NCBI GenBank assembly: GCA_033239525.1
Contig: BSYO01000031.1
Coordinates: forward strand, 3,876,467-3,940,466
Reading direction: 5' to 3'
Length of the DNA: 64,000 nucleotides
DNA from: Nepenthes gracilis
Taxonomy: Eukaryota > Streptophyta > Magnoliopsida > Caryophyllales > Nepenthaceae
Shown: positions 47,264-58,989 of the stretch, piece after piece
How positions within the stretch are numbered: the first letter of the stretch is position 1
Layout: every line of letters begins with the position of its first letter
Notes under the pieces: model-generated
What the model saw: the letters and a program-made list of their open reading frames with translations, nothing else
Database searches by the model: none
Told to the model about the DNA's origin: nothing
Program-made: the position numbers and the translations under genes

Positions 47264-48404
47264 AATAATGCCTCTACCTTAAACTATTCTACAATTTTTT
47301 CATTTTTCTTGATTTTTGAAAATTATTAAAGTTTACATTTTTGTGGTGATTCGGTGAAAACGAATGTCGGATCATTGGAAAATTTAATTTCCAATATTTT
47401 CATATATTTTGCATCAATTTTGGTGTAAAAATGACGTAGTTTTCATTAGGTCAGAATTCGGGTAAAACGGGTCTGGGCGTGCCCGACTGGAGGTAGAAGA
47501 TGACTCAAAACGACGTCGTTTTGAGTCGTTGCTACAGTAATATATATAAAAAAAAATTAATTTGGGCCTGTTATGCATTAGCCCACTTCGCACACGTTTG
47601 CGCTCATATGTGCGTTGCCCACTTCATGTATGTGCCCGCTTCTTGGCTATTGGGCCCTACGCATTAGAAAATCCAGCGCACCTTTTGTGCGGCCCATACC
47701 CCGTACTCCAGTACTGTAGCAAAATATGAAAAATTTGTTGCAGGCATGCGCGCTAGGTCTTGAACCCGCGACGCACACGTGTGGAGCAGCTTCACCACTG
47801 CGCTACGGTCGCGGTTGTTAATAATTATACTAGATTTATTCCTTTTATTATATAATTGCGTATTATTAATACGTGTATAAGCATGTATATATATATAATT
47901 ATATTTATATATAAAGTTTATAATATAATGTTTAAAAAATATAATTATATATATGTGAGTGTGTATGTGTGTCTAATATCTAGTGTTTTATATAATTTAA
48001 TTAATTAGGGATTGGCCACAATATCCTTAATTAATAAAATTATATTTTATTATCACATATGGTATAAGGACGTTAATTGTGATTAATTATTTATTAATAT
48101 AATAAAATTTATCCCATAGAAAATTTTATTTTATTAAATTTATTAATCAGGATAAAATGTCAAATTATTTTTTTTAATTTGCCTACAGAGATTAAGAATT
48201 AAAATATAATTTAATAGTTTTATCATAAATTTAGACATGAATCTACTTGAATTAAAAATCTAGTCCACAGGTAATTTTTATATCAATTGATTCATGATGT
48301 ATACTTTACATTAATAAAACATATTTATGTATTTATTTATTAGCCTTATTTATTATTTGTTAAGCATATATTTTTTTTATACAGTTATACAATCTGTTAA
48401 TTTT
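47264..48404 (+). other. Copia 2 leader; includes tRNA-like head on minus strand
   Basis: No coding potential. 47560-47820 is GC-rich, while 47830-48300 is AT-rich. The GC-rich part contains the tRNA-like segment at 47745-47818. Confidence 0.6.
47745..47818 (-). repeat. tRNA-like segment with A and B boxes (possible SINE head)
   Basis: On the minus strand, TAGCGCAGTGGT (47794-47805) fits the RNA polymerase III A box, and CGCGGGTTCAAGACC (47757-47771) the B box, at tRNA-like spacing. It resembles the heads of plant tRNA-derived SINEs. The body may extend left to about 47560. It is not a functional tRNA gene as far as I can fold it. Confidence 0.45.
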
Positions 48405-49151
48405 TTCGATATTAGATGTAAAATTTTTGAATTGAAATGTGATAACTATAAAGTATGGAATGAGAGAAGTCTTCTTCATTTAGGGTGGATGGATATAGAT
48501 TATATTATAAGGAAAGACGAACCACCCGCTCTTACTACAGCCAGCACTCCAGTTGATGTAGCTCTTTATGAACGATGAGAGTGATCTAATCATCTTAATT
48601 TAATGTTCATAAAGACTAAAATTTCTGTTAGTATTCGTGGTTTCGTTGATCAGCATAATAAAGTACGGGATTTACTGAAAGCTATTGATGAATAATTTAA
48701 AACTTTAGATAAAGCACTTACTGGCACCCTAATTATGAAGTTTTCATCTTTAAGACTCATCAGTGTTAAGGGTATGCGTGAGTACATTATGCAAATGAGG
48801 GATATTTCGGCTCAGCTAAAAAATCTAAAGGTGGATATGTTTGAATCTTTCCTTGTGCATTATATCTTGAATACGCTTCTACCTTAATATAGACTTTTTA
48901 AAATCTCTTATAACACACATAAGGATAAATGGTCAATCAATGAACTTATGACCATGTGTGTTCAAGAAAAAGGAAGGTTAATGATGGAACAAAGTGAAAG
49001 TGTATTTATATTTAAAGAAGAAAAGATTAAAACTCAAACTAAAAAGAAGAAAAAAGGTAAAATACCTTCTCAATCTGACATCAAGAAAGAATTCAAGTGC
49101 CTTTTCTGTAAAAGGAAGGGACATGTCAAGAAGGATTGTATCAAGTTTTAA
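48405..49151 (+). pseudogene. Copia 2 gag
   Basis: Copia gag of UBN2 type: FELKCDNYKVWNERSLLHL, then DDYII-like and SLRLISVKGMREYIMQMRDI, ending in a lysine-rich linker and an intact CCHC knuckle CLFCKRKGHVKKDC. Stops occur at about 48577, 48693 and 48886. It would form the particle and bind RNA. Confidence 0.88.
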
Positions 49152-49205
49152 AATTAGCTTGAGAAGAAAGGTAATCAATTCTTTTTTGTATGTTATGAAT
49201 CTAAT

Positions 49206-49745
49206 ATGATTAATATTTCTCATGATACATGGTGGATTGATTCTGGTTTTATAATCTATATTTTAAATTTTTTACTGGGCTTGCAAAATCTAAGGAACTC
49301 AGTGGGTAGTGAACAAAGTATCTTATTCGGAAACAAGATGCGTTCATATGTGAAAGCCATTGAAACATGCAGTTTAATTTTGAGTAGTAAATTTGTTTTA
49401 AATTTGGAAAAGACCTTTTATATTTTAAATTTCTCAAGAAATTTGATATCAGTATCAAGACTTGTACCTTTTGGATATTCCATTATACTTTCAGACTCAT
49501 CTTTTAATTTATATTATAAGTCTGATATTGTTAAAAATGGTACATTATCTGATGATTTTTATTATTTAAATTTATAAAATAATGACTCTTACAATACTAT
49601 GCATGTTGATGCTACTATTATGCGATGTGTTGTGAATGAATATTCCTCTATTTTGTGGCATAGGAGATTAGGTCATATCTCTATTGAAAGAATCAAAAGA
49701 TTAGTAAGTGATTGAGTACTTAGTACTTTAAATTTTACTAATTTG
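49206..49745 (+). pseudogene. Copia 2 protease and pre-integrase
   Basis: The protease active site reads WWIDSGFIIYILN, with DSG intact (about 49232-49270). An FSRNLISVSRLVPFGYSI segment follows. The GAG-pre-integrase motif LWHRRLGHISIERIKRLV is at 49655-49710. Two stops interrupt the frame. Confidence 0.85.
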
Positions 49746-49751
49746 AGACTT

Positions 49752-50830
49752 GTGTGGACTGTGTAAAAGAAAAGCAGACTAATAAGATTAAAAAAAATGC
49801 CAAGAGGAGTTCGAACATATTAGAAATTATACATACAGATATCTGTAGTCCAAACATTGACTCATACGGTCTAAAATATTTTATCACCTTTATTAATGAT
49901 TTTTTACAATATATGTATCTCTACTTGCTTCATAATAAGAATAAAGTTTTAGATATTTTTAAATTATTTAAAGTAGAAGTAGAGAAATAAAGTAAAAAAT
50001 AAATTAAAATTATAAAATCAGATAGAGGTGGAAAATATTATGAAAGATATACTGAAGATGGGCAAATATTTAGTCCATTTGTAAGGTTTCTTCAAGAACA
50101 TGAGATTGTTGCTCAATATACTATGCCTGGTTCTTCGGACTAAAATAGTGTAATCGAAAGAAGATATCGAACGTTATTGGATATGGTGCGAAATATGTTT
50201 AGAAACTCCAATCTTTCAAAATTCTTGTGGATTGAAGCTCTTAAAACGGTAGTGTATATATTGAACCGGGTTCCAATGAACGCTGTTTCAAAAACTCCTT
50301 TTGAGTTATGGAAAGGTTGAAAACCAAGTTTGAGACATGTACACATATGGGGATACTCGTCTGAAATAAGAGTTTATAATCCACATGAGAAGAAATTAGA
50401 TCCAATGACCATTAGTGGGTATTTTATTGGATATGTTGAACGGTCCAAAGGATATAGATTTTACTGTCCATCTCACAGTACTAGGATTGTGAAATCAAGA
50501 AATACAAAACTTTTTAAGAATGACTTAATGAGTGGGAGTAAGCGAGCTAGAAATATAATTTCCGATAATGATCATTTGGATTCTCAACCTTCCACTTCAT
50601 GTAATAAGTTGATTGTTATATATAACACCCCTCAAGATCAAATTGGTGTTGAACAATCAATTAATATCATTCCACAAAATGCTGATACTATTTCAGTTGA
50701 CCACGATATTCAGAATTTATCTGAAATAGTTATACAACATACTTCTATTGTGAATGATGATACAATATTGAGAAAGTCTGTTAGAATGAGAAAATCAACA
50801 ATCCCTAGTGATTATATTTTATATCTATAG
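49752..50830 (+). pseudogene. Copia 2 integrase
   Basis: The core shows IIHTDICSP (first Asp), FITFINDFLQYMYLYLL, SDRGGKYY (second Asp region) and [19 protein letters not shown] with the glutamate. The C-terminal region reads RHVHIWGYSSEIRVYNPHEK, SGYFIGYVERSKGYRFYCP, then a linker to RT. Stops occur near 49989, 50144 and 50320. Confidence 0.88.
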
Positions 50831-50839
50831 GAGTTTGGC

Positions 50840-51344
50840 TACAATATTGGAGCCGAAAATGATCCCAAAACTTTTTCACAAGCCATGAGTTGTAATGAAT
50901 CACAATTATGGTACAATACTATGAATGAAGAGATGAATTATATGAGTAGAAATTGAGTCTGAAATCTTATTAAATTGTCTAAAGGGGCGAAATTCATAAG
51001 GTGTAAATGGGTTTTTAAGATAAAGAAAGACTCATTAGGTAATATCAAAAGATATAAAGTAAGATTCGTTACTAAAGGATACACTCAAAAAGAGAGAATT
51101 GATTACACAGAGACTTTTTCTCTTATATGTAAGAAAGATTCTCTTCGTATTATTTTGGCATTGGTTACTCATTTTGATATGGAATTATAATAAATAGATG
51201 TGAAAATAATTTTTTTAAATAGTGAACTAGAGGAAGAGGTTTATATGAAACAACCAGAAGGATTCTCCTCTAGTGATGGTGAACAATTGGTATGCAAGCT
51301 CAAGAAGTTTATATATGGATTGAAACAATCCTCTCGTCAATGGT
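50840..51344 (+). pseudogene. Copia 2 reverse transcriptase, first part
   Basis: [80 protein letters not shown] and [15 protein letters not shown]. The catalytic first Asp is kept in QIDVK-type context, although two stops precede it. Broken at codon RQW|Y by the solo LTR, it resumes at 53862. Confidence 0.9.
51340..51344. other. Target-site duplication, left (solo LTR)
   Basis: ATGGT, matching 53857-53861. Confidence 0.85.
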
Positions 51345-53856
51345 TGTAATATTTCAGATCCCGATTGGATTATTTTAATATTAATTGTGATTCTGGGTAT
51401 TTCGGACATGGTGAAAGTAAATTAAAATATTCTAAAATTTTGAGAAATGATCGGGATTTTGGGGCGGCGCCAGAGGTGCTCCTGTGCTGTTGTTCAAAAT
51501 CCGATTCTGATTTTTAAAATTAAAGATAATAATAATAATAATAATAAATGAATAAAAAAAAGAAGAAAGAAAAAGAATGGGGAAAAAGAAGATGCAGAGA
51601 GAGTCGGGGAGAGAGAGGGAGTAGAGAGAGAGGAAGGGGCTAGGGTTCGCAGGTGCGAAGAAGAAGGAAGAGGAGAAGGAGGAAGCGGCAGCGGCGACGC
51701 AGGAGATCGGCGGCGATGGCGGTGGCATCGCAGGTGAACGGCGGTCGATGGTAGTTGTGGGCGTGGCCGCGATTGTTGCGAGTGAGACTACGGCGGTTGT
51801 GGGTTGAGGCGGCGGTGGCACTGGGTGAGGAAATCGGTGCCGGAAGAGTCGACGGCGGCCGTTCGGAGTGGTTGCGGTGACATCGGTGGTTGCAGTGATA
51901 AACTGTGGCGCGGCGTAGGCTGAGGTAGCGATGGTGTGGTGCGAAGGAGAGAAGCCGCGCGAGGAGAGAGAGGAGGTGGCAGGCAACTGCGCCGGCGCCG
52001 GCTGGGTGGTGCCAAGGAAGCCGGCGACAGCCACGTGGGGCGGTGCGGTGGTCGAGTGGCGGGTGGCAGCGGCTGGCAGAGGCCGTGCGTGGAGGAGAGA
52101 GGAAGGGGCGCGTGGAGGAGAGGGGGAGGACACGGTAGAGGAGAGAGAAAGGTTCGATTGGAGTACTTCGGGACATCCTTTCTTCAAATCTGCAAAGTAT
52201 AATATTAAGGCAAGTATCCTCTAGCCCTATTCTTGGTCTGATTTAATTTCTGATATATTTTGACTACTGTGGGAGATTTTACTAATATACATGTATTTTT
52301 ATATACCCCCAATTTATCAATTGTGTACATGCATGTATATTTTATCGGTTGTGCTGTGGTTTTGTACTAGTATTTATGATTTGGAGGGATTTTGGGCACC
52401 CGAACGATATATATGTATGTTTGTGTATCCGTATATTGTGGAACCTTGAACCAGGCCTTGCACTAATCATGCACACTACCAGGGGTGGGATCACTATGAA
52501 ACCATGGCAGTCTGAGACCCTAGGGGTCGATTTGTGATCCGAGGCATTGGTTATTTGTGGTGTTGCTCCCGACGAGGAGGCTTAGTCCCGACGGGGACGT
52601 ATATGATAGGCTACTTCTGCCGGAAGGAATGTTGAGACATTTTGTAGCTGACCTATCCCACTGTGTATTTAATTGAGAACCATCGTAAGGAATTAACGAA
52701 AAACTAATATATTCGGACGTCCTAATATATAACTAAAACTTGAGGTTGCACCGAAAGCCGTGGGTGGTAAAACATAGTGAGCAAGTTCCTAATCTATGAG
52801 AGACAGAGTACATGGATGGCCTTGAGCTACTGGCCTAAACCGTAGCTGAGCCTTGAGCTGCTGGCTTAAATCGCAGCCGATATAACCGTAGTTACAGGAC
52901 GAGGGTAACCCTTCCTTAAGTTGGTATCATTGATCTTTGGTTTTTCGATTTCATGCATACTTTGTATTTCTGCATGTGTTGCGTGGACGACGATTTGAGA
53001 TACATGGTTTGGCCCACGGATGGGCGATGGGAATGTCTCGTACGTACTGATGTGATAAACTCGGAACGTGTTTTGATTTATATTTTAGTTCCAGCAGTCT
53101 TCTCTTGATTTCTGCATTATGAGTTTTAGATCCGGATGATGGTAAGTGTCCCACGTGGATGTGGTGACGGTCGTGATTATGTAATGTGATCTCGGATCAT
53201 ATAATATGATATCGTCTACGAGATTTTACCGGATAGTGATTTATATGATTTTATCCCAGAGGGACGAGCTAAAACGGATGACGATTTATTACGAGACATC
53301 TCCTCGATTTTCAGGGATTTCACTGACATTGTGTTTTGTTTTACGTGATTGCTATGCGATATCCATGCTTCTAATTTATATGTACCTTTTTATACGATTG
53401 TTGATACTTGTTGAGCTCTAGGCTCATGTTTTCATGTTTTATCCATTCAGACTAGTGGCTTGGATACGCTTGTATAGCTTGGATGTTGTCTGATGCGGCA
53501 GATCTCTATCGATGAGTGGATATGTTCATATTTGTTATATTTCTGTCTCAAGGATATATTATGGTTTTGTCTATGGCCAGATGAGGGCCTTGATCCATAT
53601 ATAGAATATGTTTGGAGTTATCGTGTTATGTTAATGAGTTGTCATAATGTTAAATACCTCCCTTGCGATATTTGGATAGCAGGTCGTATATTGTGTTTGT
53701 CCGAATTTATATCTGATGAGATCTTGTGCAGGGTTTATCATGTTGGGTCCTGTATGTGTTCGGATTGTCACGCTCGGGTTGGGTTATTATGGTTAATAGA
53801 ATATATATTACTAATTTTATTTTGACCTGCGAATATTGTGTTCCTGGGTCGTAACA
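51345..53856 (+). repeat. Solo LTR (2512 bp) of a gypsy-type element nested in copia 2
   Basis: Starts TGTAATATTTCAGATCCCG and ends GGGTCGTAACA, the TG...CA ends of large plant gypsy LTRs, and is flanked by ATGGT on both sides. Removing it would bring the copia RT back into one frame. It contains no retroelement genes. The interior has an AAT microsatellite (about 51525-51546), a GC-rich CDS-like stretch (51640-52190) and a 31-bp tandem pair at 52820-52880. A solo LTR results from recombination between two LTRs of a full element. Confidence 0.88.
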
Positions 53857-53861
53857 ATGGT
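53857..53861. other. Target-site duplication, right (solo LTR)
   Basis: ATGGT. Confidence 0.85.
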
Positions 53862-55016
53862 ATTTAAAATTTGATGATGTTATCTCTTCATTTGATTTTG
53901 AAGAGAATATTTTGGATCAATATATATACCAAAAGGTTAGTGGGAGTAAGATTTATTTTCTTATTTTATATGTGGACGATATTTTGGATCAATGTATATA
54001 CCAAAAGGTTAGTGGGAGTAAGATTTATTTTCTTATTTTATATGTGGACGATATTTTGCTTACATCCAATGATAAAGGTTTATTGTATGAGGTGAAATAA
54101 TTTCTCTCTGATAAATTTAAAATGAAAGATATAGGTGATGCATCTTATGTCATTGGCATTAAGATATATCGAGACAGATTACGAGGTGCTCTAAGTTTGT
54201 CTCATGAGATTTATATTAATAAAATTTTACAGAGATTTTGGATAAAATATTGTTCACCAAGTGTGGCACCCATTGTGAATGGTGATAGATTCAATTTGAA
54301 CTAATACCCAAAAAATAATTTTAAACGGGAACAAATGAAAAACATTCCATATGCTTCCACTGTTGAAAATTTGATATATGCTTAGGTATGTACAAGACCT
54401 GACATCGCATTTGCAGTTGGAATGTTGGAAAGATTTTAGAGTAATCTAGGTATGGATCACTAGAAAGCTACTAAGAAAGTGATGAGTTATCTTCAAGGTA
54501 TCAAGAACTATATGCTTACATATAGACGGACTGACAATTTAGAAGTATTAGGATACTCCGATTCAGACTTCATTGGATATATTGATTCACATAAATCAAC
54601 ATCTGGTTATATATTTATGTTTGCCGGTGGAGTTGTATCCTTGCGGAATGCAAAACAGACCTGATTGCTACTTCCATTATGGAAGTCGAGTTCGTTGCTT
54701 ATTTTGAGGCTACAAAGTATGGTGTATGGATGAGGAATTTCATGTCTTAACTTAGAGTGATGGATTTCATCTCAAGATCATTGAAGATATATTGCGATAA
54801 TTCAGTTGCTATTTTCATGACTAAAAATAATAAAAGTAGCAGTCGAAATAAACATATCGACATTCAATTTTTAATCGTAAAGGAGCGTATTAAAAGAAAA
54901 AAATTTCTATTGAGCATATTAGCATTGAATTTATGATCGTTGATCCTTTGACAAAATGCATGCCATCATTAAGGTTCAAGGATCTTATAACAAGAATGGG
55001 TTTAAGTTCCATTTTT
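53862..55016 (+). pseudogene. Copia 2 reverse transcriptase end and RNase H
   Basis: Resumes with YLKFDDVISSFDFEENILDQ, then the catalytic segment KIYFLILYVDDIL, which occurs twice through a 72-bp duplication. It continues LSDKFKMKDIGDASYVIGIK, CTRPDIAFAVGMLERF, and an RNase H with GYSDSDFIGYIDSHKSTSGY and IDIQFLIVKERIK. Several stops are present. The DD of both YVDD copies is intact. Confidence 0.92.
53909..54052 (+). repeat. 72-bp in-frame tandem duplication over the RT catalytic box
   Basis: attttggatcaat begins at 53909 and 53981. The two 72-bp units differ at one base or so and encode 24 residues including YVDDIL. Confidence 0.95.
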
Positions 55017-55318
55017 TGATTTTCATTGTATGGATAATGATATTTAATAAAATTTCTAATTATTTGTGATGTTTCTCAAAATTTTGTATATACATTAGTT
55101 GATTATTTTAAAAATATCATCAATTGTTGGACCAAGAATAAATATAAGATTTATTCATAAAGTAATGTTACCATATTCGGATATATCTTGAGGAATATGA
55201 TACATTGTGATACATGGAATGTAATATGCATTCATGGATGACCTATCGCCATGATTCGTGTATTTATTTCTTAAGATTGAGATTTGATGGGTTTGGTTAG
55301 TATATTAATTAAAATATA

Positions 55319-55333
55319 AACCAAGTGAGAGAA
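55319..55333 (+). other. Copia 2 polypurine tract
   Basis: aaccaagtgagagaa immediately before the 3' LTR; site for plus-strand priming. Confidence 0.7.
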
Positions 55334-55689
55334 TGTTAACTGTTCAGTTTCAAAACTGAACAATTATAGCCCATATTTAACATTTGTAACCGTTGCCTTA
55401 ACTCTCCATGGTAACTGCCGTTTTGATAATTTAATAGAAATTATCTTTAAAATGGGGCAATTGGTTTTTGGTCCCCAAGTCTCGTTCTCCAAAATTACAC
55501 CATCAGTGAGGGAATAGACGACTTGGAAGATCAAACCTGAGGGAACAAACTTGGCAGCAATATAGAAGCTTCAAAACCGGATGAAGTCAGCGGCGAAGAA
55601 AATAGAGCAGAAAATTCAATGGCCGGAGGTTAGTAATCTTTCTGCATTTTGGTCTTTTATGGTTGATTATGCCAGTATAAATCCTTACA
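55334..55689 (+). repeat. Copia 2 3' LTR (356 bp)
   Basis: Matches 46881-47248 end to end; ends CCTTACA. Confidence 0.95.
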
Positions 55690-55694
55690 TTATG
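55690..55694. other. Target-site duplication, right (copia 2)
   Basis: TTATG. Confidence 0.9.
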
Positions 55695-57110
55695 ACCAAG
55701 AACATCCGAAAATTTAAGCATTAGAATAATAATACTTAATAAATTAACAATAAGCAACACTACATGAAGGGATTCAAGTACACTTGCATATTATTCAAGT
55801 GAACTCCCTGCCTTCAGTTTTCCATCTCGGCTGCCCTTTCTATTTTCTCCTTCTGTTTTGCTCCTTCTTTCTTCCTACGGTTCCCTCTTCTCTCACAATT
55901 TCCTTCTCTTCTTTTCTTCATTTCCTTCTCCATGTCTCTCTTATATCAAAAATAAAGCAGGGCTGATTCATCACTCCTCTGCCAGCACCAGCCTTATTTC
56001 CTCAGCCGGCTGTCCTAACTTGCTGCTGATTCATCCTCCTATTTTGCCAGCGTTTTGCCTTAATATTTTGCCTCATGGAGGGCTCCTATTGGTTACTGAT
56101 TTTTGGCTGAAAGGGCTGCTGTTGGCGTGGAGGGCTGGTGCTGGCAGCAGCTGCCCTGAGAGATGCTGCTGCTGCTACAGCAGCCCTGCTGCAGCTGGGC
56201 TTCAGCTGCCGAAATAAGCAGCCATGGACTGCTTTTACTTGGCTTCAAAATTTAGCTGAGGGTCATCTGTGTTCGCTGCCGAATATTTGATTCATTTACT
56301 TGGAAGCCTGGGCGGCCGTGTGTCTGTACTTGGTTGCTGAATCATCAGCTTTCTAGAAGCACAAACTGCCGTGTATTGCTGATATATATATATGGTTGCT
56401 AAATTCTTACTTATTTATATATAGAAATTCAGTTGTGGACCTCCCTTGTTTTTGCTGAATTTTGAATTCAGCTGCCATATACAGCTGCCCGGGTCTTTGG
56501 CTGAAATAAATCAGCTGCTTTAGGAGCCGTGGGAAGCTGCTGTTTCAGCAGCCGTAGGCCGCTTTGCCTCCTCCAAATTTTTGCCTAAGTGTGGTGAAGC
56601 TGCTATCATGTGTATGGGACCCTTAATGCTGTGTTTGTACTTGCTGAACTCAACTTGAATTTGGGTTGCTCGGTTGACGTGGCATGTTGCCCTGTGGGTG
56701 TAGTTATGAAGTATGCTAGATTCTACTTAATTAATTTGATTTGAACCATATTTAATTAAAGGAGCTAAATTCGATTACTAATCGGATGATATTTCGGTTG
56801 CAGGGCCATCCTTTTACTATCCCAAGATTACTTCGATTTATAATCTATTGGAAATTTGATGGCCGAGGTATCCTTCTATTAACCGTAATTAAATTCAGGT
56901 TTATCGGATAATTTTTTGGGTTACTGTTATATCTCAGAGTGAACTTTTGACTTCCGGGTTAATAATATAATCCGCATAATGAATATTAATTTTTACCAAA
57001 ATCCTTAAGTCGATGAAAATCTCCAAGTCGACATATTTTAATTTCGCTGGTCCCCGAATGTCAAACACTTCAATCTAAATTTCTCTACATCCTTATTGAA
57101 ATTCTAAAGC
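55695..57110 (-). repeat. LTR-like fragment, GCTGC-rich
   Basis: No gene. Shares an agaataataatactta word and a following CT-rich stretch with 6190-6420, so it is related to the sequence in element A's LTR region. 55990-56580 is rich in gctgc/cagc words. It meets the truncated LTR of element B near 57110. Confidence 0.5.
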
Positions 57111-58381
57111 GCTACCTACGAACCTCAAATTTAACATCCCATGGTAGATAGTATACCTTTTACCCGATATACGATACCCGAAAACTTATGCTACCATAAA
57201 ATATTTCGTGGCCCAGGAGAATTTCTCGGTCTATTATTGTAATATTTTAAGTTACGTCAGGGAATACAACCATCTGAAATATAAATCCTTAGTCCAATTT
57301 CATAATTATTTATTCTTAATGGAAGATCCACCATATTCTTACACAAAGTTCTCACTCCCTAGAGAACAAATCATAAAATATAACAAATTGTTAAGTTTCC
57401 TTCTTATACTTTACATAATTCTCATATTTTTTGGACATAGATATATATTGTTATTCGCTTAAAAATTTAAGTTTTTAAATGATTTCAAATGTATGCAAAA
57501 ATTAGCAAAAAGCTTGAGGAATATTAGAAAATCCTTACCACGTTGAGCCAAATGAAATTTTATAGCTTCCGGACAACAAATCCCTTAACAAAAGTATCCA
57601 ACATAATTTTTGGAGCATATAAAATAACATATATAAAATACATATGAATAAATTCCAATTAATCATGTTCGTAAGCTAGGATTCCAAGTTTCAAGTCTAT
57701 ATTATACATAAATCCCAAAATAAACGAGAGAAAATATGAGACGTGGGGTTAGGGTTTCGTTGGAAGCATAATACCTCACAAAACTTAGAAATCAGATATA
57801 AAATTAACATATATACATGTTCAAGACATGGGTATCATAAAATACATATTTGGACGGGTATCGGAATAAAAATACCCGAGAGGAATGAAACGAAAAATGC
57901 AACAAGAGAAAGAAAAGTATATGGATACACTTGTCTCGATCCGATTTATAACTTTTTCAATTAGCTCTAAGTTGAAAATGGACTCGATGTCTCGATCTCC
58001 TCCTTCTCTCTCTTCTTCTCCACGCTCTCTCTCTCCTCTCTCTGGTCTACGCAAAAATGATGGAAAGAAATCTTACGCGCGTTTAAATAAAGAGACTAGC
58101 ACTGGGGCGAGCTTTGGGAGCGCTTGCGCTGGAACTGGCGCTTGAGCACATAGCCAGTGCACTTTGGGCGCGCATGATCTAGATTCGGTGCTTCCTACCG
58201 CACTCGAGCGGCTGGCAGGCACCAAACCACTAGTTTTGGTGCTTCAGTGCCGCCTCAGGCATCCTCCACCGATATCCTATTTCACCTCTAAAACTCAAAT
58301 TCTCGTATTCATTAAGTTTAATTTTGATTATATTAATTTAATTACTTCTAATTATGATATTTTAAAAACTAGAACCTCACA
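57111..58381 (-). repeat. Element B 3' LTR (truncated)
   Basis: Matches 61255-62516 of the 5' LTR along its length. Starts TGTGAGG on the minus strand at 58381. Its far end (about 750 bp) is missing, replaced by the LTR-like fragment. Confidence 0.88.
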
Positions 58382-58980
58382 AATCTCTCTTAGAAAATTT
58401 CATTTTCAAAATTAACGAATCCTATAAATTAACAAACACACATACCTTGAAATAAATTGAGATATTTCTCTTAAATCTCATCCTCCCTTTCACATGTCGC
58501 TTCCTCGCGAGAATGGTTTCTCTACTAAATCTTCACAAGAGGGATGGTCTTTGAGCGCAAAATCTGGTCTCTCTGATCCAAAATATGTACTAACTCCTCC
58601 GAATATGATAAATCGTTATTGATAGCTAAGTGACCATAATCGATGAAGTGCGTTGGATCACGAACAAACTTCCTCAATATCAAGACATGTAAAACATTGG
58701 GCACATCGGCCAAATTCGGTGGGAGTACTAATCAATAGGCCACCTCTCCGACTTTCTCCAAAATCTCAAAGGGTCCAATAAAATGTGACTTTAATTTCCC
58801 TTTAATACCAAATCTGGAGATTTCCTTCAACAACGATATTTTGAGGAAACCAAAGTCACCAACCTCAAATCTAAGCTCAGATCTCTTTCGGTCCGTATAA
58901 CTTTTCTGTTGGCTTTAAGCCATCTTCAGTTTCTCAATAATTATCGAAATCTTCTCCAACGTCTCCTGAATCACATTAGG
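58382..58980 (-). pseudogene. Element B integrase C-terminal tail
   Basis: 58525-58713 reads VPNVLHVLILRKFVRDPTHF, then DLSYSEELVHILDQRDQIL and RSKTIPLVKI, the conserved end of gypsy Pol in this family. The adjoining part to 58980 continues in other frames. It is followed on the minus strand by a short untranslated stretch and the 3' LTR. Confidence 0.85.
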
Positions 58981-58989
58981 CCCCAAAAG

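Larger units (their letters stand above)
46881..55689 (+). mobile_element. Ty1/copia element 2, full structure, inactive
   Basis: Bounded by direct LTRs beginning TGTTAAC and ending CCTTACA and by the 5-bp duplication TTATG. It has a PBS and the order gag, protease, integrase, RT, RNase H, which is the copia order. The coding region has many stops and frameshifts and contains a solo LTR of another family at 51345-53856. By hand count the LTRs differ at about 29 of about 355 positions plus small indels, so it is not recent. Confidence 0.95.

Noticed and set aside
51432..52187. 251-residue open frame on the minus strand, rich in Pro/Ser/Ala
   Set aside because: It lies antisense in the GC-rich part of the solo LTR, is low-complexity and matches no protein I recognise.
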